DNA of 64,000 nucleotides from Winogradskyella thalassocola (GCF_900099995.1 NZ_FNCZ01000005.1:167973-231972), one strand, 5' to 3'. Shown: positions 53,905 through 63,583, numbered from the stretch's first letter. The notes: generated from the letters alone by a model not told the origin. Made by a program: numbers and translations.

Positions 53905-56235
53905 ATGATGAAAAAACGAACTACTTTACTCTTCTTTTTCTTAAGCGTTATTATTTCAATAAAAGCTACGGCTCAAGTTGAATTAGAAGCCGCAAGTGCT
54001 TATGGACAATTGCTTGATGTTACCTATAGTAAAACGCAAGAGAATGTTATTTATGCTCTAACATTAACGAACCATGTTGTAACTTCTATAGATGGAGGAG
54101 ATACGTGGGCTATTTTGTATGCCGATCCCTTAGATAATTATGGGATATTGAGAGATTTAAGACTTATTAACGATGGAGCTGCACTAAGTTTTAATGTTAA
54201 AGCAGAAGGCACTGATTATAATAAAATTGTAGTGTTTGATTTAGCCACCGCTTCTATTACTCGGACCTTTTCTCCACCCAACTCTTTTGAATTTGATATT
54301 TTAATAGAGTCTTATGATATTTCGGACTCTAATAATGATGTGGTGTTAATGCATACGACCTATTCTTTGTTAGGGACTTATACTCATGAAGTATTTTACA
54401 CCACTAATGGTGGTCTTAATTGGAACGCTGTTTATTATAGCCCTATTAACGATAATGTTGCCATAAACAATGTGAGCATTTCACCAGAAGATGACGACAA
54501 GCTATTTCTTATGCGCGGAGGTTCTACATCTAGAGAATTAGGAGGAGTCTTTGTTTCTACAGATGCTGGACAAAATTGGGAGAATAAGATACCAGGAAAC
54601 ACTTATGACGCTATTGCGTTTAACCCAGATAATTCAGATGATATCTTATTAGGAACAAGCTATGGTTATGACACTCATGTCGAAAATTTATACCGTTCTT
54701 TAGATGGTGGAGATACTTGGGCTGTTGTGCCAATTACATGGACAACAATGTCTACTGATCATATTAATAAAATTGAATTTAATCCTAGCAACTCTAATGA
54801 GATCATTGTGTTGGAAGAAAATGAAATGGTTGTGTCGTCAGACAATGGAATGACTTGGGAAAACTATGTGTATACCACAATAGACCCGGAAGCGTATTAC
54901 TATGGTCTAACAGCTTCTTATAATCCTTTTACAGCTGATGAACTCTTAATTACCACCAATTTTTACACGTTCTTAACTACAGATGGTGGAGTAACACTCG
55001 ACAAATTAGAAAATCCTTTTGTGAATGCTACAGGAATTATTTCGGCTTTTTCATCGGTTGACGAAAAGCATGTTTATTACGGGATGCGTTCAGGTTATAT
55101 GCATCAAGATTTGCAAAACTCAACAGAGGAAGGTCATTACCTTCAATCTTTAACACAAGGTTTTGGATCAGCCGTCAAAGTCTTTGCAGATCCTGTTGTT
55201 CCTGGGCGTGTATTTACCAGTAATAGAGCTCTTAATACATCTTATATTAACGTGAGTTCAGCGCATGGTTTAAATCCGAAATTAATAGCGAGTTCAATGT
55301 TCTTCTTAATTCTTGAAGATGTGTCTACTTCTATAGCTAATCCAAATGTGAGTTGGTTATCTACAGGTTTAGAGGTGCATAAAGTAGATTTAACGGATAT
55401 GGATAATATTGTTGATCAGAATATTGTTATTCCTGAGTTAGGAGAGGTTATTACAGCTGTACAAGTAGATCGTGACGCTGCAACGACTATTTTTATTGCG
55501 CAAGGCATTCATTTTTACAAATCAACTGACGATGGTGCCACTTGGACTTTAAGTAATGATGGTTTAGAAGGTTTAACAGTTGGTCCTCATTTAATATTAG
55601 ATATAGAGCAGAACCCTTTAAATGCGAACCAATTGTTGTTATCAAGTACCAATGGTATCTATTTATCAGAAAACAAAGGTGATTCTTGGGTTTCTATTTC
55701 GTTGGAATTTACTGATAACGTTGCCTTTTCATCTGTTGCAGAGAACACCATTGTAGGAGTTACACATTACTCTGATGGGTTTAACATACCGTTACCAGTG
55801 GCGAAAGCAAAAATTAAAATCACTACTGATTTAGGTGAAACGTGGAGTGAAATATCCCCTGAGATGTTACACTATCCTTTTACAGAGTCTTCTGCTTTTC
55901 TTTTTACCGAAGATGAGGTAAGTGTTTATTTGGGAGTACACGATTTAGGATTAATAAAATATGATATTGATTTAACGACTTTATCTGTTAATTCTGAAGT
56001 GTTATATGATAACCCTATTCATATATACCCAAATCCTACGAATAATAGCTTTTCAGTACATAGTGATGCAACTGTAATGGCTGTAACAATTTATACAATC
56101 GCTGGTAAAATCGTTAAGACCGTTACTCAGCCTAATACTGCGATTGATGTTAGTGATTTAGCACAAGGAGTGTATTTAGTTAAAGTAATAACGACTAACG
56201 GAACAATTACTAAACGCTTGTTAAAGTCTAATTAG
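53905..56235 (+). CDS. Secreted Asp-box (BNR/VPS10-like) protein with T9SS sorting domain
   Basis: The 776-residue protein has a signal peptide and several Asp-box repeats (STDAGQNW, SLDGGDTW, SSDNGMTW, STDDGATW, SENKGDSW). These form a beta-propeller, as in sialidases and VPS10 domains. The C-terminal 70 residues begin YPNPTNNSF, a T9SS type A sorting domain. It should be exported to the cell surface. No sialidase catalytic arginines were recognised, so an enzyme function is not claimed. The TPR/LuxR-type regulator upstream may control it. Confidence 0.85.
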   Translation: MMKKRTTLLFFFLSVIISIKATAQVELEAASAYGQLLDVTYSKTQENVIYALTLTNHVVTSIDGGDTWAILYADPLDNYGILRDLRLINDGAALSFNVKAEGTDYNKIVVFDLATASITRTFSPPNSFEFDILIESYDISDSNNDVVLMHTTYSLLGTYTHEVFYTTNGGLNWNAVYYSPINDNVAINNVSISPEDDDKLFLMRGGSTSRELGGVFVSTDAGQNWENKIPGNTYDAIAFNPDNSDDILLGTSYGYDTHVENLYRSLDGGDTWAVVPITWTTMSTDHINKIEFNPSNSNEIIVLEENEMVVSSDNGMTWENYVYTTIDPEAYYYGLTASYNPFTADELLITTNFYTFLTTDGGVTLDKLENPFVNATGIISAFSSVDEKHVYYGMRSGYMHQDLQNSTEEGHYLQSLTQGFGSAVKVFADPVVPGRVFTSNRALNTSYINVSSAHGLNPKLIASSMFFLILEDVSTSIANPNVSWLSTGLEVHKVDLTDMDNIVDQNIVIPELGEVITAVQVDRDAATTIFIAQGIHFYKSTDDGATWTLSNDGLEGLTVGPHLILDIEQNPLNANQLLLSSTNGIYLSENKGDSWVSISLEFTDNVAFSSVAENTIVGVTHYSDGFNIPLPVAKAKIKITTDLGETWSEISPEMLHYPFTESSAFLFTEDEVSVYLGVHDLGLIKYDIDLTTLSVNSEVLYDNPIHIYPNPTNNSFSVHSDATVMAVTIYTIAGKIVKTVTQPNTAIDVSDLAQGVYLVKVITTNGTITKRLLKSN

Positions 56236-56392
56236 TCCTAGAATGTCTCCCTAAACGTTTTATAACTGATTCGTTCTTTTTTGTTTAATAATTGAAATTG
56301 ATTAGGAACCCATTTTGTATAATGTTAAATGTCATTACACAAGATAGGGTTCCTTTTTTTATATTACATTTTGAACTGACTATTAGTTATGT

Positions 56393-56893
56393 TCAAAGTG
56401 ATAAATATAAATGCGTAAAAAACAATTGTATTTCTTTTTCAAAAACCTCTAAAGGAATACGATGCGCTAAATTATTATGAATGTGTATTTTGTATTCTGG
56501 GTGGTCAATTAAAGTCTCAGCTAGAAAGTTAAGGGTTTGTTTGGGGTTAACCACATCATCTTGCGTGCCTAGAACGATTTGCTTAAAACTACTTGTGTTA
56601 TTATGTATTTCAGGAATGGTTTGAGGGACCGATCTTTCGGCTAAAGCCGGATTAAATAATAGGGCAGGGCATTGCATTATGTTTGAAACGTAATAGCCTG
56701 TAAAACCACCCATACTACTTCCTATAACCACGCTAATACTTTGTGCTTTAAAAGCTGTACTTATACTCGCAATAGCATGTGCATCTGATTGATAATCTAT
56801 GGCTGGGGCAAATACCTCTCCATAAGGTTCTAGTAATGCTCTTTTTTCAGGACTTAAACTTCCATTTAAACCATGTATGTATAGAATTTTCAT
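56393..56893 (-). CDS. YqiA/YcfP-like alpha/beta hydrolase
   Basis: The 166-residue protein begins MKILYIHGLNGSLSPEKR and has the nucleophile elbow GSSMGG near residue 58. A late Asp is in GTQDDVV and a His in NLAHRI. The length and motifs match the YqiA/UPF0227 group of small esterase-like hydrolases. It is on the minus strand, and the 5' side has no clear neighbour. Substrate is unknown. Confidence 0.8.
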   Translation of the reverse strand: MKILYIHGLNGSLSPEKRALLEPYGEVFAPAIDYQSDAHAIASISTAFKAQSISVVIGSSMGGFTGYYVSNIMQCPALLFNPALAERSVPQTIPEIHNNTSSFKQIVLGTQDDVVNPKQTLNFLAETLIDHPEYKIHIHNNLAHRIPLEVFEKEIQLFFTHLYLSL

Positions 56894-57111
56894 TGTGCTG
56901 CTAGGGCTTTAACTTATAAATAATACTGTGGAAAGATACAACAATTCGCAGCTGTAAACGGCATGTGTTATTGGAATGCTTCTTGGCTGTAATTACCAAT
57001 GGTTTTAATGGTGTTATCCTTAAGTCTCTTTATGCTATCATGTTTTAAGCACCTTATAAGCATGCTATAACCTGTATTGAATGAGGTAAGGGCAATGCAT
57101 ATGGTCCTCAG

Positions 57112-57474
57112 TTGATAACAGTGTTTAACTATACTCCAGACTGTATTGTACGGCAGGTTTTACCTTTTAAGCTAAGGATTTCTAGCGTTGGTCTGATTTT
57201 GACTATTACTGATTTTGATATGGCTGAGGTAGGCTTTGTGGCTGGTGCTACCCATATTGAATTGACCTATGGTGTGTTGGATTTTGATTTTGACGGTTTG
57301 GATTATGATCTGCATTTGGCAGCTCCTATGGTTTTAGAACCCGATACTTTGCCTAGTGGTCTTGGTACTCAAATTTGTGTGCTTGGTATACGGTTTTACC
57401 AAGAGGTTGATGGGGCTTTGTATGTTTTAAATGCTAAAGAGAGTGTGGGTATTGCGGTTTTGAAATGTATATAG
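57112..57474 (+). CDS. Hypothetical protein with uncertain start
   Basis: The 120-residue frame begins at a TTG; no in-frame ATG lies between the preceding stop (57082) and it, and a GTG occurs three codons later. The sequence is beta-rich with the motif VLDFDFDGLDYDLHLAAP. No family was recognised. It may be a remnant or a gene with an unusual start; its composition is unlike a random frame, so it is kept at low confidence. Confidence 0.35.
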   Translation: MITVFNYTPDCIVRQVLPFKLRISSVGLILTITDFDMAEVGFVAGATHIELTYGVLDFDFDGLDYDLHLAAPMVLEPDTLPSGLGTQICVLGIRFYQEVDGALYVLNAKESVGIAVLKCI

Positions 57475-57489
57475 GAAGTAACAGCATCT

Positions 57490-57521
57490 TACTTGTTTTT
57501 TGCCACAGTACTTTGTTGTGC
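57490..57521. repeat. Cassette-boundary repeat, copy 1
   Basis: A 31-base stretch (57490-57520) ending in TTTGTTGTG matches 60929-60959 almost exactly. It ends in GTTGTGC, six bases before the stop codon of the first DUF6090 gene. Confidence 0.55.
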
Positions 57522-57526
57522 TTTCG

Positions 57527-58228
57527 TTATTCTATTTCCTTATTAAGTAATTCTGAAAGTTTCTCATTATATTCTAGTAGGTTATTATACCTTTCAACTT
57601 CAACTATAGAGATATTTCTTAAATGAGTAAAATAACCATAAAATATAGAATCCTCTTCATTGCTTAACTTAATTGAATCATTTTCTGAATGGTAAAATTG
57701 AACAAGCCTTTTATTTGATATCAGTTTATTTGTGAAGTTTGCATATTGAGTATTAAGATTATGATTCTCCATTCTAGTAACGAATTCAGTATATGAATAA
57801 TACTCAGATATTATTTTTTGTAATTCGACATCTTTAATCAATTCTAGAATATTGTTAGATTTTAGTGAGCTGAAAGTTGAGTTATGAACCTTAAAGTTTC
57901 CAGTAAGAGCCGCATATTTTAAAGCTTCTTTACTTAAAATTAATTTCCCAGAATGAATGTAATTATTTAAGTTTTGACTTTTTATAGAATCAAATTCTAT
58001 ACATTCTAAAATACTCAATCTATCTTTGTCTAAATCCTCGATAAGGAAGGATAAATATTTATGGACCTTCTTTTGATTTGAATTAGTTTGTTGATTAAGG
58101 TTAATTTGAAGCGCAATTAAAATTCCAATAACAACAAGTACAATTTCTCCAATCGCATATTTTAAATACTTTTTAGTTTTGTTTTTCTCCATAAGGCCGT
58201 ATCTAATCTTTCTAAAAAACTTTATCAT
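57527..58228 (-). CDS. DUF6090 protein, copy 1
   Basis: The 233-residue protein begins MIKFFRKIRYGLMEKNKTKK and continues with a membrane segment (IGEIVLVVIGILIAL). The N-terminal 45 residues are nearly identical to those of the protein at 59781, and the rest diverges. The C-terminal part is helical and should lie outside the membrane. The function of DUF6090 is unknown. It forms a duplicated module with its leader. Confidence 0.75.
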   Translation of the reverse strand: MIKFFRKIRYGLMEKNKTKKYLKYAIGEIVLVVIGILIALQINLNQQTNSNQKKVHKYLSFLIEDLDKDRLSILECIEFDSIKSQNLNNYIHSGKLILSKEALKYAALTGNFKVHNSTFSSLKSNNILELIKDVELQKIISEYYSYTEFVTRMENHNLNTQYANFTNKLISNKRLVQFYHSENDSIKLSNEEDSIFYGYFTHLRNISIVEVERYNNLLEYNEKLSELLNKEIE

Positions 58229-58379
58229 TAATTGATGTTTTTGTTTGTCTTAAGTCCGCAAGCGACAATCTCAACCCAATGTTCTCTTAGCCCTTCGGGG
58301 TGCTTACATCAAACATCTACTAGATATTTGGTATCGCTTCACAATACTTCATTTCAGCAATATCATTGGTTAGCGGTTT
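58113..58379. repeat. Duplicated DUF6090 module, copy 1
   Basis: About 267 bases covering the start of the DUF6090 gene and its upstream leader match 60391-60656 at roughly 90 percent by eye. The homology includes non-coding sequence, which is unusual for simple paralogues. Confidence 0.7.
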
Positions 58380-58403
58380 ATAATCATAAAACTCAACGGT
58401 CTC

Positions 58404-58453
58404 GGCTATGCGTAGTTTCGAGGACAAGCAGTTACAAATAGCCATTGTTACAC
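58404..58453. repeat. attC-like inverted repeat, short form
   Basis: GGCTATG at 58404 is mirrored by ATAGCC at 58438, and GTTACAC at 58447 overlaps the stop of the serine hydrolase gene. The same box order occurs in the larger palindrome at 61494-61687. Confidence 0.5.
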
Positions 58454-59629
58454 CCCGTTATTTATTTTAAGTGCAGGGATTATTCTGTCTCGCAAAACTC
58501 TATAAGTTGACTTTTCTGGCTCACTATTAATATTCCAACCATTAAAAACAATTATTAAATTGTATTCTGGCGCCATCATTAAATATTGTCCACCATATCC
58601 GTTGGCTGCATAAATACCGACTCTGCCATCATCCGTATATTCCGGAATCCACCATTGATACCCATAGCCTGTTACATCTCGCCATTGCGGTTTTACGTTT
58701 TTAAGTAAAGGGCTTGTGGATGTTGAAACCCAACTTTCTGATACAATTTGCTTGCCATTCCATTTTCCTTTGTTTAAAAACAAGGATCCAATTTTAGCCA
58801 AGTCTTCTGCCTTTAGATATAAACCTCCTTCGGTATCAATTTCTCCATCAGGTGTTTCTTTCCAATAGTAATCTGTAATGCCGAGTGGCTCAAATAATTT
58901 TTCTTCAGCCCAATCGTCAATTCGTTTGCTTGTAATGGTTCTAAGGATTTTACCTAAAAGCACAGTTCCTCCACCATTATACACAAATTTTGTTCCTGGT
59001 ATGGTATCCATAGGTTTGCTCAAAACATATTCTATCCAGTTGTCACTTGATTCCAGTAAAAAACAGTCATTTGTATGGTCATTATGATCAGTCTCTTCAT
59101 TCCATTGTATACCACTTCTCATCGTCAATAAATCTTCAATAGATATATTTTGCTTCTGTTTATCTAAAAAGTCAGTGTCATAACCGGTCAATAAAGGCAT
59201 TGCTTTGTTGCTAACATTATAATCCTTATTTAAATCTAAAGCAATACCAAAAAGGATTGAGGTGATACTTTTGGTTACCGATTGAAGGGTGTGTAATTCA
59301 GTTTGCTTGTAGTATGGATGCCAATCCGTATTATTGAAATTGTATTGATGATTGGTTGTGTCATATTTTTGAACACTGGTTTCATAGTCCTGTTTATATT
59401 TATAATCTGCCAATAACTCGTCATTTTGTATGACCATAAAGCGGTCAATTAATCCATAATCGCCATTATTTATTTCTGAATTAATAGAATCAATCACGGC
59501 GGAAAGGCCATTTTGAGAAGTTACCTTTTGCGTGCTTTTAATAGACTCTTTGTCTTTGTTTTTTGAATTACAAGCAATTAATGCAACTATTAATAGAATT
59601 GAAAATGTTAGTGTTTTAATTGTTCTCAT
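58448..59629 (-). CDS. Serine hydrolase, class C beta-lactamase family lipoprotein
   Basis: The 393-residue protein begins MRTIKTLTFSILLIVALIAC, a lipoprotein signal with Cys20. The catalytic SVTK motif (S-x-x-K) lies near residue 120, YNGGG in the position of Y-x-N and GYGYQW in the third motif region. These fit the class C beta-lactamase and esterase family. A beta-lactam role is not implied; DD-peptidase or esterase activity is equally likely. The upstream frame from 59689 is rejected because the ATG at 59629 begins the lipoprotein signal. Confidence 0.85.
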   Translation of the reverse strand: MRTIKTLTFSILLIVALIACNSKNKDKESIKSTQKVTSQNGLSAVIDSINSEINNGDYGLIDRFMVIQNDELLADYKYKQDYETSVQKYDTTNHQYNFNNTDWHPYYKQTELHTLQSVTKSITSILFGIALDLNKDYNVSNKAMPLLTGYDTDFLDKQKQNISIEDLLTMRSGIQWNEETDHNDHTNDCFLLESSDNWIEYVLSKPMDTIPGTKFVYNGGGTVLLGKILRTITSKRIDDWAEEKLFEPLGITDYYWKETPDGEIDTEGGLYLKAEDLAKIGSLFLNKGKWNGKQIVSESWVSTSTSPLLKNVKPQWRDVTGYGYQWWIPEYTDDGRVGIYAANGYGGQYLMMAPEYNLIIVFNGWNINSEPEKSTYRVLRDRIIPALKINNGV

Positions 59630-59780
59630 AATTTCTGTCTTAATTTGGTATAGCGTGCTTGTATATGTTTTTGTTGCGTGGTTAAGCAACTAATTTAGCA
59701 AAAGAAAACGAACCGGATAAAATTCTAAAGGAATTTCTAAGTTGTATATAAACAGGAAGTTAATGATGCACGGCTTAAGT

Positions 59781-60506
59781 TTACAATTCATTATCGATTA
59801 TATTTTCGATTTCTTGACATTTCTCGATTAGTCCTTTCAATATTCCATTAATGGCAAAACTGTTTACTCTAATTACTTTAACTGTATTAATAAACTCAAT
59901 ACTAGATGAAAGGGATTTGTAGTCAACAGGCTTCATAACAGGATCTTCATAATTCTCTATTGTAAATTGGGTTCTGGCAATTGGTCTTCCATAATCATGA
60001 ATGTTAATACGATAATTTTCATATTCATAATCCAACTTTGGATATTCTATGTTGTATAAGTCTAAAACTTGTTTTTTTAGTTTGTCACTAGATATTAAGT
60101 CAATTCCTTTCGACTCAAGAACTTTATATATGGAAATTTGTGGCGAAAATATTTTTTCTATTCCAGCCATTGAAATAATAACGAATTGCTTATTAAGCGA
60201 ATCATTATAAGGTAATTTTTTCTCTACATGATTTAGTAATGAAGTCGCATAATGAATATCTCTTTTGCCCCATTCCAATCTTAAATTCAATTGCTTAATG
60301 TCTGTTGATATTGAGTTTTTGAGTTCTTTAAGAATCTTTGTTTCTTCTATTGCGTTCTTTCTGTTTTCATTCCAATTATTTATTGATAGAGCAATCAAAA
60401 TCCCGATAACTACAAGTACTATTTCTCCAATGGCATACTTTAAATACTTTCCAGTTTTATTTTTTTCCATAAGGTCGTATCTAATCTTTCTAAAAAACTT
60501 TATCAT
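59781..60506 (-). CDS. DUF6090 protein, copy 2
   Basis: The 241-residue protein has the same first 45 residues as the protein at 57527 (MIKFFRKIRYDLMEKNKTGK and the membrane segment) and then diverges. The central region is helical and mostly charged, and the membrane segment anchors the protein. Since the leader is duplicated too, both copies probably share regulation. Confidence 0.75.
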   Translation of the reverse strand: MIKFFRKIRYDLMEKNKTGKYLKYAIGEIVLVVIGILIALSINNWNENRKNAIEETKILKELKNSISTDIKQLNLRLEWGKRDIHYATSLLNHVEKKLPYNDSLNKQFVIISMAGIEKIFSPQISIYKVLESKGIDLISSDKLKKQVLDLYNIEYPKLDYEYENYRINIHDYGRPIARTQFTIENYEDPVMKPVDYKSLSSSIEFINTVKVIRVNSFAINGILKGLIEKCQEIENIIDNEL

Positions 60507-60656
60507 GAATTGATGTTTTTTTTGTATTAAGTCCGCAAGCTGCTATCTCAACTAAATGTTCTCTTAGCGCTTCGGGGTGCTTACCTCAAACATCTACTAG
60601 GTATTTGGTATCGCTTCACGATACTTCATTTCAGCAATATCAGTGGTTAGCAGTTT
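60391..60656. repeat. Duplicated DUF6090 module, copy 2
   Basis: This is the second copy of the duplicated module at 58113-58379 and covers the N-terminal coding part and leader of the second DUF6090 gene. The two copies differ at scattered positions. Confidence 0.7.
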
Positions 60657-60746
60657 CTGAAAATGAAGCACAACGTGCAGGTATATGGTTTACTTCGTCT
60701 GTTCGTTGCGCTCGGGTGTTGCGTGATTAGGACCCTAATTTAATAA

Positions 60747-60920
60747 ATTAAAACCGAATATAATTTTAAAGTTTTTTGTAAGTGGTTAATAGCTAGTGTA
60801 AAACGTCTTAATTTAGTATTAATAGGGCTCTGTAATAAACAGCTAAAACAGGCTTTTGCAATTGCTAAATCAGGATTAATATATGATGGAAACTATAAAA
60901 GTATTTTAGTTAAAAATTAA
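60747..60920 (+). pseudogene. Possible transposase remnant (IS110-like C-terminus)
   Basis: A short open frame of 58 codons without a start ends in CNKQLKQAFAIAKSGLIYD then NYKSILVKN and a stop. The pattern resembles the end of some IS110-type transposases. It lies in a 458-base gap (60507-60964) that otherwise holds the DUF6090 leader copy and GCACAACG (60666). The match is from memory and weak. Confidence 0.3.
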
Positions 60921-60928
60921 TGAGTTTT

Positions 60929-60960
60929 TACTTGTTTTTTAGCACAGTACTTTGTTGTGA
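60929..60960. repeat. Cassette-boundary repeat, copy 2
   Basis: This matches 57490-57520 almost base for base. GTTGTGA at 60954 lies about five bases before the stop codon of the lipoprotein gene, as at the first copy. Confidence 0.55.
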
Positions 60961-60964
60961 GCAG

Positions 60965-61474
60965 TTATTGTTCTTCATTTTTCAATTCAGCGAGTAATTT
61001 TTCCTCAATGTCAGAAACATGGTCTCTTTCAATTATAGTAATTCGGACTTCGTATTCGTGATATAATTTTTTTATACTTAAAAACGAATCTATATCCTTT
61101 TTATAAGGTTCCAAAATTTGCTCCTCAACGATTATTTTTATGTCCTGTGTTCCAGTTTTAAATCCGTTTATTCCAAAAAATGGATTCAAAGTTCCATCGC
61201 TAAAAGTATCAGTTTTGATTTTTGAGTCTTCATACTCATTACTCACAATTACTGATAATAAGTAGTCAAAATTCGGTTTTTTATTCCGTTTATATTTAGC
61301 TATTCTTCCAATATGTTTTCCAAGAGAAATTGTATCAGGTATTTTAAATTCAAATAAATCATCTTGATTTTTTAAATCAGAATTTCCGAGTTCATTATCG
61401 GTAGCTTCATTTCCTTTTTGTCCACAAGAAGCGAAGAAAATTAGTAATAAAATCAAATTGAAAATGTTTCTCAC
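60965..61474 (-). CDS. Small lipoprotein of unknown function
   Basis: The 169-residue protein has a lipoprotein signal (NLILLLIFFASCGQKG), a Asp/Asn-rich linker and a C-terminal domain with FGINGFKTGTQDIKIIVEEQ. No family was recognised. It lies in the cassette-like array and its stop is next to a GTTGTG motif. Confidence 0.65.
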   Translation of the reverse strand: MRNIFNLILLLIFFASCGQKGNEATDNELGNSDLKNQDDLFEFKIPDTISLGKHIGRIAKYKRNKKPNFDYLLSVIVSNEYEDSKIKTDTFSDGTLNPFFGINGFKTGTQDIKIIVEEQILEPYKKDIDSFLSIKKLYHEYEVRITIIERDHVSDIEEKLLAELKNEEQ

Positions 61475-61493
61475 AGATGTTCTTTTTAATTGC

Positions 61494-61687
61494 TCACAAC
61501 GTCTCGGCTATGGTTAGTACGGGAATTAAAAAGCGATTAATTTCCGATTAAGCACTTAGCCAAAACTTTTTATTTTGTTTTATCTTTTCATTTTAAAGCC
61601 AAATCAAAAGATTTGGTGGACTAAGTTAAAAACTCTAAACTTTGGGTTAAGCACCAAACCCCGTATTAACTATAGCCATTGTTGTGC
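61494..61687. repeat. Large attC-like palindrome
   Basis: The left side has CACAACG, spacer of four, GGCTATGG and then TTAGTACGGG. The right side mirrors this: CCCGTATTAAC, ATAGCC, spacer of three, then GTTGTGC. The arms are about 27 bases long with a few mismatches and one base of offset between the boxes. The structure spans 194 bases, has no gene and ends just before the stop of the ATPase gene at 61700. Confidence 0.65.
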
Positions 61688-61699
61688 TTTCGTTCTTTA

Positions 61700-63514
61700 T
61701 TATACCTTTTTAAAGATTTCGATAATGTCATCAAGAATACCAGAGTTGTCTTTTAGAGCTGTATCAACATAACATTCTCTAATCCTTACGGAATCTCCTT
61801 TTATTACCTCACCACATAAACGTGCAAAAATTATTTTTCCTTGGAATTCACTTTGCCAAGCTTCTGTCAATAAAAGTTGTTCCAATCTAGTTTTTTCAGT
61901 TTTCAACCACTTTTCAGTTGATGTTTTATTCAAATCACTTGATAGCTTGCTAATTTCAATTTCAAAGCCAGAAACGATTTCATTAATAATGGCATCTGTA
62001 GTTTTAGGAATACCTAAATTTATTTTAGGGGCTTTAATAGAATAGTTGGCCGACAAGTAGTCTTTGAAATTTTTTATTAAGTTAAATCCCAAAGTTTCCT
62101 CTGCAATTCTCTTGATTTCTTTTTTGATGAAATCTTTAGTTAAAATTCCCTTTTTGTCAAGATATAGATGCACAACAACTTTTCGCAATATATCTTCATT
62201 CAGAAAATAGTTTTCAATATGTCTTCTTTTCAGGCACAGTATATGTCCATTGGCTTCAAGAGAGGTGATTTGGTCTTGTCGTAATCCATCCCTGTCTCTT
62301 ATCATAAACATATTGACACCAAAAATTGATTGTCTAATTTGTTCTTCAACAGCTTTTAAAGTACCAATATTAATTACAGAACCAATTGGACTAACTTTGA
62401 TTTCAGAATCAATTGTTTGGGCTATTTTATGATATGCTAAACGGTCTATACTTGAAGTTTCTCCCTCAACAAAAACAATTTTTTTCCCGACAGCAAATAA
62501 TCCAAGGTTTTCACCAATTAGTTGAACTAATTCATGATGACTAGTATTTAATTCGCTTAGTCTATGGGCTTGATTTTCACCTGATTGATTTGTGTCAATA
62601 AAAAACACATTTCCAGTTGAGTAATACGTTGAAATTAAATCTGCTGAATGAGTTAAGAAAATGAATTGATTGGTATGTTCTCCAATTGACTTAAGAGCCT
62701 CAATTAATTTAAAGGTTAGAGTTGGATGTAGATGTAATTCAGGTTCGTCTATTATAAAAACAGAATGTCTAATGTCTTTTCGAGCGACGTCAAATAATAT
62801 TTTAATTACTTCCTGTTCTCCAGAACTTAGAGTGTTGAATGGAAGAGATTGACCACTAAAATCAGTATACTGAAATTCTCGTGCTTGTGCAGGGTTAATA
62901 TCTAACAGTTCTTTTCCTGGAAGAGTTTCACGAAATATTGTTTTGTATTTTTCTAAAGGTCTAGGATACTTTTTTAAGATATCATCTCCTTTTAGGTTTG
63001 AATTTGAAAGCACTTCTTGTGCTAATTTATTATTGTGAGCGGCAACTTTTAAATGAATGTAATTCATAAAATCTCGCCATCTATCAATGAATCTCCCATA
63101 TCCCCAGTTAGCTGGTGTTTCTGCATCATCAGGGTCAGCTACTTGAAAACTTATTGCGTTGTATTTAATTGTTTCAAGGTTCCTTTTTGAATCTATTTGA
63201 ACCAATGAGCCTACATACTTGCCTTGCCCATATTTTCGTGTATTAATGTAGTTGACAAATTTGGGGTTTTGTACTTTTTTCGCTAAAAGTATTGTGTCTG
63301 CTCCAAAGTATTTAGGGTCAGCTTCTTCTTTTCTTGTTGCTTCAATTTCGATTTCCATTAAAGGATTATTCTGTATTGTAGCGACAATAGCTTGTTTAAG
63401 TCTTGTTTTTCCAGCTCCATTCGCACCAGCTATAATTACGACATCTCCAAGATTATCAATTTCAATATTCTTGATTGGTTTATAACTGTCGATTTTTAAT
63501 GATTTTATTTTCAT
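61700..63514 (-). CDS. AAA ATPase with C-terminal TOPRIM/DUF4435-like domain
   Basis: The 604-residue protein begins MKIKSLKIDSYKPIKNIEID and has a Walker A GANGAGKTRL (near residue 31). An ABC-type signature follows in NTLSSGEQEV and a Walker B in IIDEPELHLHP (near 256). The second half has a TOPRIM-like stretch with IVFVEGETSS and MIRDRDG. This matches OLD-family nucleases, or a single-gene fusion of the two PARIS components (AAA15 and DUF4435). A defence role is inferred. The ATPase half is complete. Confidence 0.75.
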   Translation of the reverse strand: MKIKSLKIDSYKPIKNIEIDNLGDVVIIAGANGAGKTRLKQAIVATIQNNPLMEIEIEATRKEEADPKYFGADTILLAKKVQNPKFVNYINTRKYGQGKYVGSLVQIDSKRNLETIKYNAISFQVADPDDAETPANWGYGRFIDRWRDFMNYIHLKVAAHNNKLAQEVLSNSNLKGDDILKKYPRPLEKYKTIFRETLPGKELLDINPAQAREFQYTDFSGQSLPFNTLSSGEQEVIKILFDVARKDIRHSVFIIDEPELHLHPTLTFKLIEALKSIGEHTNQFIFLTHSADLISTYYSTGNVFFIDTNQSGENQAHRLSELNTSHHELVQLIGENLGLFAVGKKIVFVEGETSSIDRLAYHKIAQTIDSEIKVSPIGSVINIGTLKAVEEQIRQSIFGVNMFMIRDRDGLRQDQITSLEANGHILCLKRRHIENYFLNEDILRKVVVHLYLDKKGILTKDFIKKEIKRIAEETLGFNLIKNFKDYLSANYSIKAPKINLGIPKTTDAIINEIVSGFEIEISKLSSDLNKTSTEKWLKTEKTRLEQLLLTEAWQSEFQGKIIFARLCGEVIKGDSVRIRECYVDTALKDNSGILDDIIEIFKKV

Positions 63515-63583
63515 TCAGTATGTTTTTCGGCATGAAGCACAACGGAATGAATAAGAATAGTAGCGATTTAAAACACAGAAATT

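Noticed and set aside
56292..56480. Short plus-strand frame
   Set aside because: It overlaps the 3' end of the YqiA-like gene on the other strand and shows no protein-like pattern.
61575..61772. Short plus-strand frame in and beyond the large palindrome
   Set aside because: It lies in the inverted repeat and the 3' end of the ATPase gene; no family pattern.
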